Positions 1-5,575 of a stretch of 7,995 nt of DNA are shown one piece after another. The notes under the pieces are model-generated. The model saw nothing but the letters and a program-made list of their open reading frames with translations, ran no database searches and was not told the DNA's origin. The position numbers and the translations under genes were made by a program. Every line of letters begins with the position of its first letter. Position 1 is the first letter of the stretch. The stretch is from Candidatus Peregrinibacteria bacterium (GTDB lineage: Bacteria > Patescibacteriota > Gracilibacteria > UBA1369 > UBA12463), in contig JAHFJT010000040.1 in assembly GCA_023245695.1 (NCBI GenBank), positions 1 through 7,995 on the forward strand, in the 5' to 3' direction.

Positions 1-1254
1 CGCCTCTACCATGCCGCCTTTTTCGAAGTAGAGTTCGGAGAGTCCGTGATATCGATTCATCTTTACCATCAGCTCTGCCTGCTGCTTCATGACGACTTCT
101 TGATTTTTCTGACCCTCGGTCGATCGCTTCAAAAACTCAAATACGGACGGGTAGCCCATCATCGCGGTACCGGCAAAAATTCCTACGACATCCGCATAAA
201 AATATGGACTTCCGAGGAGCTCTCCGGGATCTTTTCGGTAGGCGACGGCCGTGACGAAGAGATTCAAACTTCTCCACACCGTGAGAATCAAGCCACCGAG
301 AAATTTCGGATCGAGGACACGCTGCATTTGATTGGTGAACTGGGGTAGATCAAGTCGAGCCTCAATACCTTTGTGAAACTCGGCATTTTTTTCTTGCTGC
401 ACGAGCATCAGAGCGAGGACGCCCTTTTTCTCATCGGCGGTCATGAGTCCCTTTGCAATCGCCTTTTCGATGAGCTGTTCGCCCTGCGTCATCGTGAGGT
501 AATTCGACTCCACCATCGACGATACGACGGCGAGCGCCTCTGGCTTGTTTTCGCTGATCGCGTACTCGGCGAATCTCTGTCGCTCGGTCGTATTCATACC
601 TGCCATAATTGCAGCGACGCCGGATTGTTCAAGCATCTTGAGCGAGTCGTTGGTATTTGCGGCACCTGTCTCGGTACGCTTCTGAATTTTTCCATAGATG
701 AAATCAAAGTCGGGTTTTTCGAGCTTGTTGTGCACGGCTTTCTGCAGCGTCTCTCCGTACGTCTTGTTGTGCACCATCTGCTCGTAAATCATGTTCGCGT
801 GCTCGGTGATCTGCCAGAGACCCTTGAGATCGATGGACTCATTTTTTACCGTGAGCTGTCGCTGAAACTCCGTGAGAAATCCGGCGATTATTCCACGATA
901 ATTTCCGACGTCTTTCTGCACGTCGTGAAGTTTTGTGATCCACTGCTGTCGAAGTTCTGGCGAGTCCGTTCGTCGAATCTCATCTTCGAGAGATTTGTAG
1001 GCGTGGATAATGTATTTTTTGAGCGCGGTAATGGCTTGCAGACGCTCAGATTCGTACTGCTCCTTGTGAGTATTGGCCTTGATCTCAAGCGCATCAAAGA
1101 GTTGATCGATCTCTTTCGCATCGTTATCTTTTTCGGGTTCGACCGACTCCTCGTAGAATTTTTTCAACTCTTCGCTTGGACGCTTCGCGGCATTCTGCGC
1201 GTTTTTTGCGTCTACGTTTTCGGCCTCCGGTCTGTGTTGTTCAAAGTCTGCCAT
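1..1254 (-). CDS. Unknown helical protein with C-terminal hydrophobic segments, partial (runs off left edge)
   Basis: I do not recognise this protein. The frame is open for 418 codons from the ATG at 1254 to the window edge with no stop, so the C-terminus is missing. Residues 1-50 are charged and probably disordered. Residues 50-310 are rich in Glu, Lys, Gln and Ala and look almost wholly helical, possibly coiled coil. Two hydrophobic stretches follow at about 318-338 (FLGGLILTVWRSLNLFVTAV) and 352-373 (FYADVVGIFAGTAMMGYPSV); they could be membrane helices or a buried hairpin. There is no signal peptide. The start lies 9 bases after the stop of the two-helix membrane protein gene, so the two are almost certainly cotranscribed and may act together at the membrane (inference). 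The bases before the ATG are A-rich with no Shine-Dalgarno sequence. The frame is real coding; its function is unknown. Confidence 0.85.
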   Translation of the reverse strand, partial: MADFEQHRPEAENVDAKNAQNAAKRPSEELKKFYEESVEPEKDNDAKEIDQLFDALEIKANTHKEQYESERLQAITALKKYIIHAYKSLEDEIRRTDSPELRQQWITKLHDVQKDVGNYRGIIAGFLTEFQRQLTVKNESIDLKGLWQITEHANMIYEQMVHNKTYGETLQKAVHNKLEKPDFDFIYGKIQKRTETGAANTNDSLKMLEQSGVAAIMAGMNTTERQRFAEYAISENKPEALAVVSSMVESNYLTMTQGEQLIEKAIAKGLMTADEKKGVLALMLVQQEKNAEFHKGIEARLDLPQFTNQMQRVLDPKFLGGLILTVWRSLNLFVTAVAYRKDPGELLGSPYFYADVVGIFAGTAMMGYPSVFEFLKRSTEGQKNQEVVMKQQAELMVKMNRYHGLSELYFEKGGMVEA

Positions 1255-1263
1255 GTGTTTTTT

Positions 1264-1857
1264 TTACAGTTTCAAAAGGCGAACAAAAAGATCCATAAAT
1301 CCTTCCTCTTTTCCCTCCCACTCCACGACGTGTCGTGTGAGATGTTTGCGAATAAGCGTCGGATCCATTCCGTTGAGTTCGATGATGATATCGGGCATGG
1401 TTTTCTGATAGGTCCGGATATACAGACGCTCAACAAATGGCGTGTGGTAGATGATCCAGAAGGCTCGGATATGCGAGTAGGCGATGTTTTTCTTGCCGAT
1501 CTTGACGCCAAACTCGGACATTTTTACCTCGATCATTGGCGTGTCCTCGAAGTGGTCCATGCCGTAGGCGACCACGGCGATCATCATCGCTATCGCAAAA
1601 AACCAGTTCTGCGAGACGATGGCGTAGTAGAGGATACAAGAGAGGGCCAGTGCTGATAGCACGAGCCAGACGGCGCCTTTTTGGGGCTTATGACGAAGTG
1701 GTGTCTCCCAACTCAGGACTGCTTTTTCAAAGTGAGAGTTGTTGAGCTCTGCCTCTTTCACCATGGCTTTTTTCAACCGATATTTAGAGAGGATTTTTTT
1801 GAGCATGTTTTTATTTGGTTTTTCGTGTTTGAATTTCTGATTTTCATGGGTTTTCAC
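1264..1857 (-). CDS. Two-helix membrane protein with PH-like C-terminal domain
   Basis: The protein has 197 residues from a GTG start at 1857. A basic N-terminal region (1-48) leads to a WETP motif (50-53). Two close hydrophobic segments at about 61-82 and 84-99 make a tight membrane hairpin. A cytoplasmic-looking domain (105-197) follows, with alternating beta-like segments (IEVKMSEFGVKIG, AFWIIYH, MPDIIIEL) and a terminal helix. A W..P motif, a two-helix hairpin, a 'G.kIG...y.y..i..fWi' stretch and a 'DP..ir..L' end match, from memory, a PH-like family common in Patescibacteria; I cannot verify a family name. An ATG at 1806 would give 180 residues and is a fair alternative start. The promoter lies only 13-14 bases before the GTG. 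It is the first gene of a two-gene unit with the helical protein gene downstream. Function unknown. Confidence 0.85.
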   Translation of the reverse strand: MKTHENQKFKHEKPNKNMLKKILSKYRLKKAMVKEAELNNSHFEKAVLSWETPLRHKPQKGAVWLVLSALALSCILYYAIVSQNWFFAIAMMIAVVAYGMDHFEDTPMIEVKMSEFGVKIGKKNIAYSHIRAFWIIYHTPFVERLYIRTYQKTMPDIIIELNGMDPTLIRKHLTRHVVEWEGKEEGFMDLFVRLLKL

Positions 1858-1863
1858 CCCTGT

Positions 1864-1879
1864 ATGAAAATCTTTTCAT
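1864..1879 (-). promoter_or_regulatory. Operator-like dyad at promoter start site
   Basis: ATGAAAA and TTTTCAT form a 7-bp inverted repeat with a 2-bp spacer, overlapping the last bases of the -10 box and the expected transcription start. Two further RTGAAAA copies follow in direct orientation at 1851-1857 and 1841-1847. The placement is typical of a repressor site, but chance in AT-rich DNA is possible. Confidence 0.4.
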
Positions 1880-1906
1880 TATAGCACTTTTTTGCTTTGC
1901 GTGCAA
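1878..1906 (-). promoter_or_regulatory. Sigma70-type promoter for the two-gene membrane operon
   Basis: On the minus strand, TTGCAC (1906-1901) is followed after 17 bases by a perfect TATAAT (1883-1878). Transcription would begin near 1870, giving a leader of about 13 bases to the GTG at 1857. The promoter sits directly after the yidD stop, so the two unknown genes can be expressed independently of the hydrolase and yidD. Confidence 0.7.
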
Positions 1907-1907
1907 G

Positions 1908-2183
1908 CTAGAGCCGATTCCCCTTTCCCCAGGGATTGCACCTCAAAATCTGCCAGATACCCTTCGCTGAGCCTACCACAACCCCGTCCTCCGCCAGTCG
2001 CTCCTTCATATACTGCGAACAGCTTGGCTCAAAGCGGCAAAATCCATGCGGGAAAAAGCCCTTCAGCATCCCGTGATCGGGGGAGAGGGTCTTTTGGTAG
2101 AGCGTAATGAACCCCACGAGCAGGTTACGAGGAAGCTGCCAAAGCTGAATAAGCCAACCCTTGAAGGTTTTGAGGGTACCCAT
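1908..2183 (-). CDS. yidD: YidD family membrane protein insertion efficiency factor
   Basis: YidD (DUF37) proteins are small membrane-associated factors that assist YidC-dependent insertion of inner membrane proteins. The 91-residue product shows the family signature in order: amphipathic N-terminal helix (18-30), YQKTLSP (29-35), CRFEPSCSQY (49-58), and the end motif GIWQILRCNPWGKG (75-88). The three family cysteines (49, 55, 82) are present. About nine extra residues (MLKGFFPHG) lie between SPDHG and the CR motif; I recall this arrangement from Patescibacteria. The ATG at 2183 is 18 bases after the hydrolase stop, and TAAGG eight bases upstream is a weak ribosome binding site. YidD is often found with rpmH-rnpA-yidC; here it follows a cell-wall hydrolase gene and none of those partners is in the window. 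It ends with TAG. Family assignment is secure. Confidence 0.95.
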   Translation of the reverse strand: MGTLKTFKGWLIQLWQLPRNLLVGFITLYQKTLSPDHGMLKGFFPHGFCRFEPSCSQYMKERLAEDGVVVGSAKGIWQILRCNPWGKGNRL

Positions 2184-2201
2184 AGCGCAAGCCTTAAAGT
2201 C

Positions 2202-3464
2202 TTAGTAGAAGAGTGATGGTGCCTTCTTGACGCCGTGGTCGATGACCTCGAAGTGAAGGTGAATTCCCGTGATACCACGTACATTACCGGTATTACCCAT
2301 TTGTCCGAGAACCTGACCTTGCGTGACGTGATCGCCCACCTTTACGCTTGTGTACGTCATGTGACCATAGAGCGTTTTGATGCCATTTCCGTGATCGATA
2401 ACGACATGATTTCCGTATCCACCAGCCCAGACGCCCATCGTTGAAACGACAACCGTTCCGCTCGCTGCCGCCCAAATTGGTGGCTTGCTTCGGTTTCCGA
2501 TATCGAATGCGTAGTGACCCTTGTGGAAGCCCTGTGTAAGCGATCCAATGGTTGGGAAAATGAGGAATTTTCCAGCTGCTGGGGTATTGTCACTGCTCTT
2601 GAGATCTGCTTTTGCGGTTGCCTTTTCCACTGTTGTTCGAACGTTACGAGCGGCAGAGTCACGAGCAGGGGTACGGACCGTTGCTGATGCGATTGTTCGC
2701 GGAACCGCTGGCTTTACCTCTGGGAGTGGCTTACCTTCTGGCACAAAGATGATCTGATCCTTAGCAATAACGCCGTTTTGAATGTTGTTCATGGCGACGA
2801 TCTTGTCGGTTGAGACCTTATAGAGTGATGCGATTTTTTCGATGGTCTGACCGGCAGCCACCTGGTGGCTGACACCATCTGCTGGTGGAATATTGAGCTT
2901 CTGGCCTACCTTCAAGGTGCTTGCGGCGGTAATACCGTTCTCCCACATGAGGGTTTCGGTACGCAAATTGAACTCTTTGGCTATGCCGGAGAGGGTGTCT
3001 CCTGATGCCACGGAGTAGAGGGCGATGTCTTTGAAGGTTCTTTCTGCTTTTGTTGTTTGTGGGTTTACTTTGGTGATGTATCCATCCTGATCTGCGATAA
3101 GCGTACCATCCTGGGTCGCCTGAGCGAGTGCATCATCACTATACTGTGCATTGGTGACATCGAACGTGCTTCCGAGGACGGCTGTTACCATCATGAAGCT
3201 CACGGCGAGGACACCAACTCGTTTATAGAGGGTACTGGCGGTAGGTGGCGCTACTCGGTCTTGCCACTGATTCTTCGCATGTTTTAGGGCTCCACCCACA
3301 TATCGGATACCTGTAGCCTTGCTCACGCTGCTGATCATGGAAGCTCCATTCTCCTGGATCTGCTTCAGACCGGCTGAGACGATGCTATCTTTACCAAAAA
3401 CACGCTCATGGCGTTTGAGGCGGGCTATCGCACTCACTTTCTGTGAATTAGGGGTGGCTGACAA
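2202..3464 (-). CDS. Membrane-anchored LysM-LysM-M23 peptidoglycan endopeptidase
   Basis: This is a cell-wall hydrolase that should cut peptide cross-links in peptidoglycan outside the membrane. Of 420 residues, 1-80 form a basic cytoplasmic tail, about 82-99 a single transmembrane helix (signal anchor), 149-193 and 198-242 two LysM peptidoglycan-binding domains (YSVASGDTLSGIA; HQVAAGQTIEKIA), about 245-298 an Ala/Pro/Lys linker, and 300-412 a peptidase M23 (LytM/lysostaphin) domain. All catalytic elements are present: zinc ligands H317 and D321 (HYAFD) and H404, with H368 (LYGHM) and H402 (HLHFE), so it should be active. An in-frame TAA 15 bases before the TTG at 3464 limits the start to that TTG or the GTG at 3437, nine codons in; neither has a Shine-Dalgarno sequence, and the first ATG comes only at residue 43. 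yidD follows 18 bases downstream, probably in the same transcript. Role in growth or division is inferred. Confidence 0.92.
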   Translation of the reverse strand: MSATPNSQKVSAIARLKRHERVFGKDSIVSAGLKQIQENGASMISSVSKATGIRYVGGALKHAKNQWQDRVAPPTASTLYKRVGVLAVSFMMVTAVLGSTFDVTNAQYSDDALAQATQDGTLIADQDGYITKVNPQTTKAERTFKDIALYSVASGDTLSGIAKEFNLRTETLMWENGITAASTLKVGQKLNIPPADGVSHQVAAGQTIEKIASLYKVSTDKIVAMNNIQNGVIAKDQIIFVPEGKPLPEVKPAVPRTIASATVRTPARDSAARNVRTTVEKATAKADLKSSDNTPAAGKFLIFPTIGSLTQGFHKGHYAFDIGNRSKPPIWAAASGTVVVSTMGVWAGGYGNHVVIDHGNGIKTLYGHMTYTSVKVGDHVTQGQVLGQMGNTGNVRGITGIHLHFEVIDHGVKKAPSLFY

Positions 3465-3492
3465 AGGGGGCGGGGGTTAGGGGTATAAGCAT
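3448..3492 (-). other. Possible 14-codon leader ORF before the hydrolase gene
   Basis: An ATG at 3492 opens a frame encoding MLIPLTPAPFVSHP and ends in TAA at 3450-3448, ten bases before the GTG at 3437 that could start the hydrolase. It has an AGAGG about 15 bases upstream. The Pro-rich peptide and its placement suggest a translated leader, but a frame this short can occur by chance. Confidence 0.2.
3451..3483 (+). other. Potential G-quadruplex tract
   Basis: The plus strand has four runs of four or more G: 3451-3454, 3466-3470, 3472-3476 and 3480-3483, with loops of 11, 1 and 3 bases. This fits a four-tetrad quadruplex with one long loop. It lies on the template strand at the hydrolase translation start, so it could slow transcription into the gene; the mRNA itself is C-rich there. 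Confidence 0.5.
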
Positions 3493-3639
3493 TTCTGGGT
3501 GTACCTCTTTAATGACTCTATCGTGAGGTGGGTTTTTCGTCCAGATGGGGGCCATTGACTTTTGTATATATTGTGGTGGTCGCCAAAAAAATATACTCAC
3601 TATAAATTTGTATTTTTTGGCTTATTATAGCTATTATTT

Positions 3640-3671
3640 TGATGCTACATTTTTGTATTTTAGGAGCATCA
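3640..3671. repeat. 7-bp inverted repeat with 18-base loop
   Basis: TGATGCT (3640-3646) and AGCATCA (3665-3671) are perfect inverted repeats in the AT-rich divergent region. No T-run adjoins that would make it a strong terminator. It could be a protein-binding site or a weak hairpin. Confidence 0.4.
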
Positions 3672-3796
3672 TTTGTATACTCTTCCACTTGACTTGTTGG
3701 TATATTTCTATTTTGATATCGGTTTTTGAGGAGTCTAAAATCATGTATTCATACCACTGATATTCATGATGTCAAGTACCCTGACTGCAGATCTTC

Positions 3797-3825
3797 TTGA
3801 TTGTGAAGCCGTATTTTGCTATCTT
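3797..3825 (+). promoter_or_regulatory. Candidate promoter of the rpsF-ssb-rpsR operon
   Basis: TTGATT (3797-3802) and TATCTT (3820-3825) are 17 bases apart, each matching four of six consensus bases. The start would be near 3832, giving a leader of about 60 bases before rpsF. A second AT-rich box at 3848-3857 (TATATATAAG) lacks a good -35 element. I found no clear S6:S18-type autoregulatory leader motif. Confidence 0.5.
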
Positions 3826-3893
3826 CTGCGCACTTTCTGCTTTTCTTTATATATAAGGAAAGCTTAAGGCTTACTAACCTAACCCAAAGAAAG

Positions 3894-4514
3894 ATGGCTA
3901 CCACTTTCGCGTCCGAGGACACTCGGAACTACGAACTTATGGTGATTCTTCCACCAGATCTCACTGATCCGGAGTTGAAAACCAAAGTTCAGGAACTCAA
4001 GACTCTCCTTACCCAACACGGGGGCAAGGTTATCGATATGGAGGTAACTCCGCTCCGTGATTTAGCGTACCGTATGCATAAGTATGATAAAGGATACTAT
4101 GTTACGTTTCATTTCTCTTACCCTATCAATGGGATCAACGAACTTGAGAAGACGGTTCGAATTGAAATGGGTGTCGTCCGACATCTTCTTCTTACGTGCC
4201 CAAAGAACTACGAGTTCAAGGGTCTCATGGTCTACGCTGAAGAGGCGGACGCTATGCGTTTGAAGGAAATGGAAGAGAAAAAGGCAAAAGATCAGGCTGA
4301 TCAGGATCGACGATCCGCTCCACGTCCTGTTGCGCGACCAGCTCCACGAGCTGAGAAGCCAGAGATGGACAAGGGCCCAATTCCTGCTTCAAAACCTGCT
4401 GCAGAAAAAGCTGAGAAGCCAGCACCTGCACCTGCTCCAAAGGCAAAGCCTGAGCTCAGCAAGGTTGACGAGCAGCTCAAGGCTCTCCTCGACAATCCAG
4501 ATATTCAGATATAA
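3894..4514 (+). CDS. rpsF: Small ribosomal subunit protein bS6 with long C-terminal extension
   Basis: bS6 binds with bS18 in the platform of the 30S subunit. Residues 12-118 form the S6 domain: YELMVILPPDL (13-23), a helix with the GGKV turn (43-46), the conserved LAYRMHKYDKGYYV (57-70), and EMGVVRHLLL (91-100). bS6 is usually about 95-135 residues; this one has 206. The extra 85 residues start with a charged helix (MRLKEMEEKKAKDQ), pass through low-complexity Ala/Pro/Lys/Glu sequence, and end in a short predicted helix, KVDEQLKALLDNPDIQI. The start was set at the ATG at 3894, which puts the S6 fold near the N-terminus and follows a purine-rich AAAGAAAG. The frame is open further upstream to an ATG at 3816, but that would lie before or inside the likely promoter. 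It is the first gene of the operon, 15 bases before ssb. The tail's role is unknown. Confidence 0.97.
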   Translation: MATTFASEDTRNYELMVILPPDLTDPELKTKVQELKTLLTQHGGKVIDMEVTPLRDLAYRMHKYDKGYYVTFHFSYPINGINELEKTVRIEMGVVRHLLLTCPKNYEFKGLMVYAEEADAMRLKEMEEKKAKDQADQDRRSAPRPVARPAPRAEKPEMDKGPIPASKPAAEKAEKPAPAPAPKAKPELSKVDEQLKALLDNPDIQI

Positions 4515-4529
4515 TCGACTCACATCACT

Positions 4530-5027
4530 ATGCGAAGCATCAATAAAGTCATCATTATCGGAAATTTAACACGAGACCCTGTCATGAAAATGACGCAGAG
4601 CAATCAGCCGGTCGTCACGTTCGGCGTTGCAACCAATCGACAGTGGAACACTCGCGATAACCAAAAGCACAACTCTACGGAGTTTCACGAGGTTGTGGCG
4701 TGGGCGAAGCTTGCCGAGATCTGCGATAAGTACATTCGAAAGGGAAATCTTGTGTATATCGAGGGATACTTGAAGACACGAAGTTGGGAAGGCGCCGAAG
4801 GCGAAGGCAAGCGGTACCGAACTGAGATCGTGGTTCAGGATATTATCATGCTCGAGAAACGACGAAACGATGGCGATGATATGGATCGCGTCGACCAAGA
4901 AATGGCTGCCGCTGCTGAGTCATATAGTGGTGGAACCACCGGACGTTCTGGTGACGAACCACCTCTCGATGAGCTCGATATCAATTTGGGACTTGGTGAA
5001 GCCATTTCTCAGGATCTCAACTTTTAA
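4530..5027 (+). CDS. ssb: Single-stranded DNA-binding protein
   Basis: SSB coats single-stranded DNA in replication, repair and recombination and recruits partners through its C-terminal tip. Residues 1-112 form the OB fold with typical motifs: NKVIIIGNLTRDPVMK (5-20), VVTFGVATNR (28-37), TEFHEVVAWAKLAEICDKYIRKGN (50-73), VYIEGYLKTRSWE (75-87) and the final strand TEIVVQDIIML (98-108). The linker (113-145) is short and rich in Asp, Glu, Gly and Ala. The tip ends ISQDLNF: the terminal Phe is kept, but the usual run of acidic residues and the Pro before Phe are lacking, and acidic residues sit further back in PPLDELD. The 165-residue length is normal. The ATG is 15 bases after the rpsF stop in a C-rich context without a Shine-Dalgarno sequence. 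Order between rpsF and rpsR is the classic arrangement, linking its expression to ribosome synthesis. Confidence 0.97.
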   Translation: MRSINKVIIIGNLTRDPVMKMTQSNQPVVTFGVATNRQWNTRDNQKHNSTEFHEVVAWAKLAEICDKYIRKGNLVYIEGYLKTRSWEGAEGEGKRYRTEIVVQDIIMLEKRRNDGDDMDRVDQEMAAAAESYSGGTTGRSGDEPPLDELDINLGLGEAISQDLNF

Positions 5028-5057
5028 TTCTTAGTACACACCTTTACTTTCACTATT

Positions 5058-5270
5058 ATGGCAACGTATCAAAATCGAAAAAATCAGAACACCGACAAAA
5101 TTCTTCGTTTCGCTGACTACAAGGATTTGTGGTTGGTAAAGAAGTTCGTCTCACAGTGGGGCCGTATCGTTCCACGATACTACTCCGGTCTTCCTGTTCA
5201 GGCTCAGAAAAAAGTCGCTCTCGCCGTCAAGCGAGCACGATTCATGGGCCTGATCCCGTTCACAAAATAA
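5058..5270 (+). CDS. rpsR: Small ribosomal subunit protein bS18
   Basis: bS18 partners bS6 on the 30S platform near the mRNA exit. The 70-residue product carries the family core: FADYKDLWLVKKFVSQWGRI (18-37), the PRYYSGL turn (39-45) and the RNA-binding helix QKKVALAVKRARFMGLIPF (50-68). There are no cysteines, so it is a zinc-free form. The ATG follows a 30-base gap with no G in the 18 bases before it and no Shine-Dalgarno sequence. Both arginines of KRAR are CGA codons, which shows CGA still means Arg. It is the last gene of the operon; rplI, a frequent follower, is absent. A strong terminator starts about 40 bases downstream. Confidence 0.97.
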   Translation: MATYQNRKNQNTDKILRFADYKDLWLVKKFVSQWGRIVPRYYSGLPVQAQKKVALAVKRARFMGLIPFTK

Positions 5271-5311
5271 ATTTTTGCGAAGTGCGCTAGCACGATTTGT
5301 TTCACTATTTT

Positions 5312-5346
5312 AAAACCGCCCTGTCGAAGTGAGGGGCGGTTTTTTT
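5312..5346 (+). terminator. Intrinsic terminator of the rpsF-ssb-rpsR operon
   Basis: AAAACCGCCC (5312-5321) pairs with GGGCGGTTTT (5334-5343) over ten base pairs, with a 12-base loop and a run of seven T ending at 5346. This is a textbook rho-independent terminator 41 bases after the rpsR stop. Confidence 0.93.
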
Positions 5347-5365
5347 GTGGTGAGTGTTTTTCTCC

Positions 5366-5390
5366 AATGTATTGCAGATTGATATACATT
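5366..5390. repeat. Hairpin containing the first TGTATTGC copy
   Basis: AATGTAT (5366-5372) and ATACATT (5384-5390) pair perfectly around an 11-base loop. CTCC (5362-5365) and GGAG (5396-5399) can extend the stem with a five-base bulge on one side. Confidence 0.5.
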
Positions 5391-5435
5391 CTGTGGGAGG
5401 AGGTGGAATCCTGAAAAGTGCTCTAGAGCGTTGTA

Positions 5436-5459
5436 TATCGATTCGCTAGCGAATCGATA
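5436..5459. repeat. Perfect 24-bp palindrome
   Basis: The left arm TATCGATTCGCT (5436-5447) is the exact reverse complement of the right arm (5448-5459), with no spacer. TTGTAT (5431-5436) and ATACAA (5481-5486) form an outer inverted pair around it. A zero-spacer palindrome of this length is rare by chance and suits a dimeric DNA-binding protein, a recombinase site or a cruciform. Confidence 0.9.
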
Positions 5460-5560
5460 GCTATTTGCATGCAGATCGCAATACAATCGTTTTTGGGCAT
5501 TTTGAGAGATGCTGCCCGCCGTGGAGAATGTATTGCGAATTGAAAGCGGGTACGCGCGGC

Positions 5561-5575
5561 TGCACCTTCGGTGCA
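5561..5575 (-). other. 3' hairpin after the secreted-protein gene
   Basis: TGCACC and GGTGCA pair over six bases around a 3-base loop, two bases after the TAG stop on the minus strand. No T-run follows, so it is not a standard intrinsic terminator; it may protect the 3' end or help stop transcription. Confidence 0.4.

Larger units (their letters stand above)
3484..3893. other. AT-rich divergent intergenic region
   Basis: No convincing gene lies here. The region separates the minus-strand hydrolase from the plus-strand rpsF operon and is much richer in A and T than its surroundings. On the minus strand an isolated TATAAT occurs at 3629-3624 without a matching -35 box, so I cannot place the hydrolase promoter. 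The rpsF promoter candidate lies near the right end. ACTTGAC (3687-3693) and GTCAAGT (3771-3777) are a distant 7-bp inverted pair. Confidence 0.6.
5366..5543. repeat. 17-bp direct repeat pair plus an inverted copy
   Basis: AATGTATTGCAGATTGA (5366-5382) and AATGTATTGCGAATTGA (5527-5543) match at 15 of 17 positions, the two differences being an AG/GA swap. The inverted CGCAATACAATCG (5477-5489) shares nine bases, TGTATTGCG, with the second copy. The copies flank the 24-bp palindrome. Confidence 0.55.

Noticed and set aside
373..1656. Long plus-strand open frame of 427 codons opposite the two unknown membrane genes
   Set aside because: It runs antisense across two well-behaved coding frames, its product is an odd Arg/His/Leu/Phe-rich mix with no domain, and frequent codons such as CGA, TCG and CTC naturally leave few stops on the opposite strand.
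3545..3760. 71-codon plus-strand frame in the AT-rich divergent region
   Set aside because: Composition is a direct product of AT-rich DNA (many Tyr, Ile, Phe, Leu), with no motif and no ribosome binding or promoter signal.
3816..3893. N-terminal extension of bS6 from an upstream ATG
   Set aside because: It would add 26 residues before the normal S6 start and would begin within the candidate -10 region.
3832..3893. S6:S18-binding autoregulatory leader structure before rpsF
   Set aside because: Only a weak AAGC/GCTT hairpin is visible and the CCG-type bulge expected of this motif is not apparent after the likely transcription start.
5436..5459. Palindrome as a transcription terminator
   Set aside because: No T-run follows on either strand, and the rpsR operon already has a strong terminator upstream.
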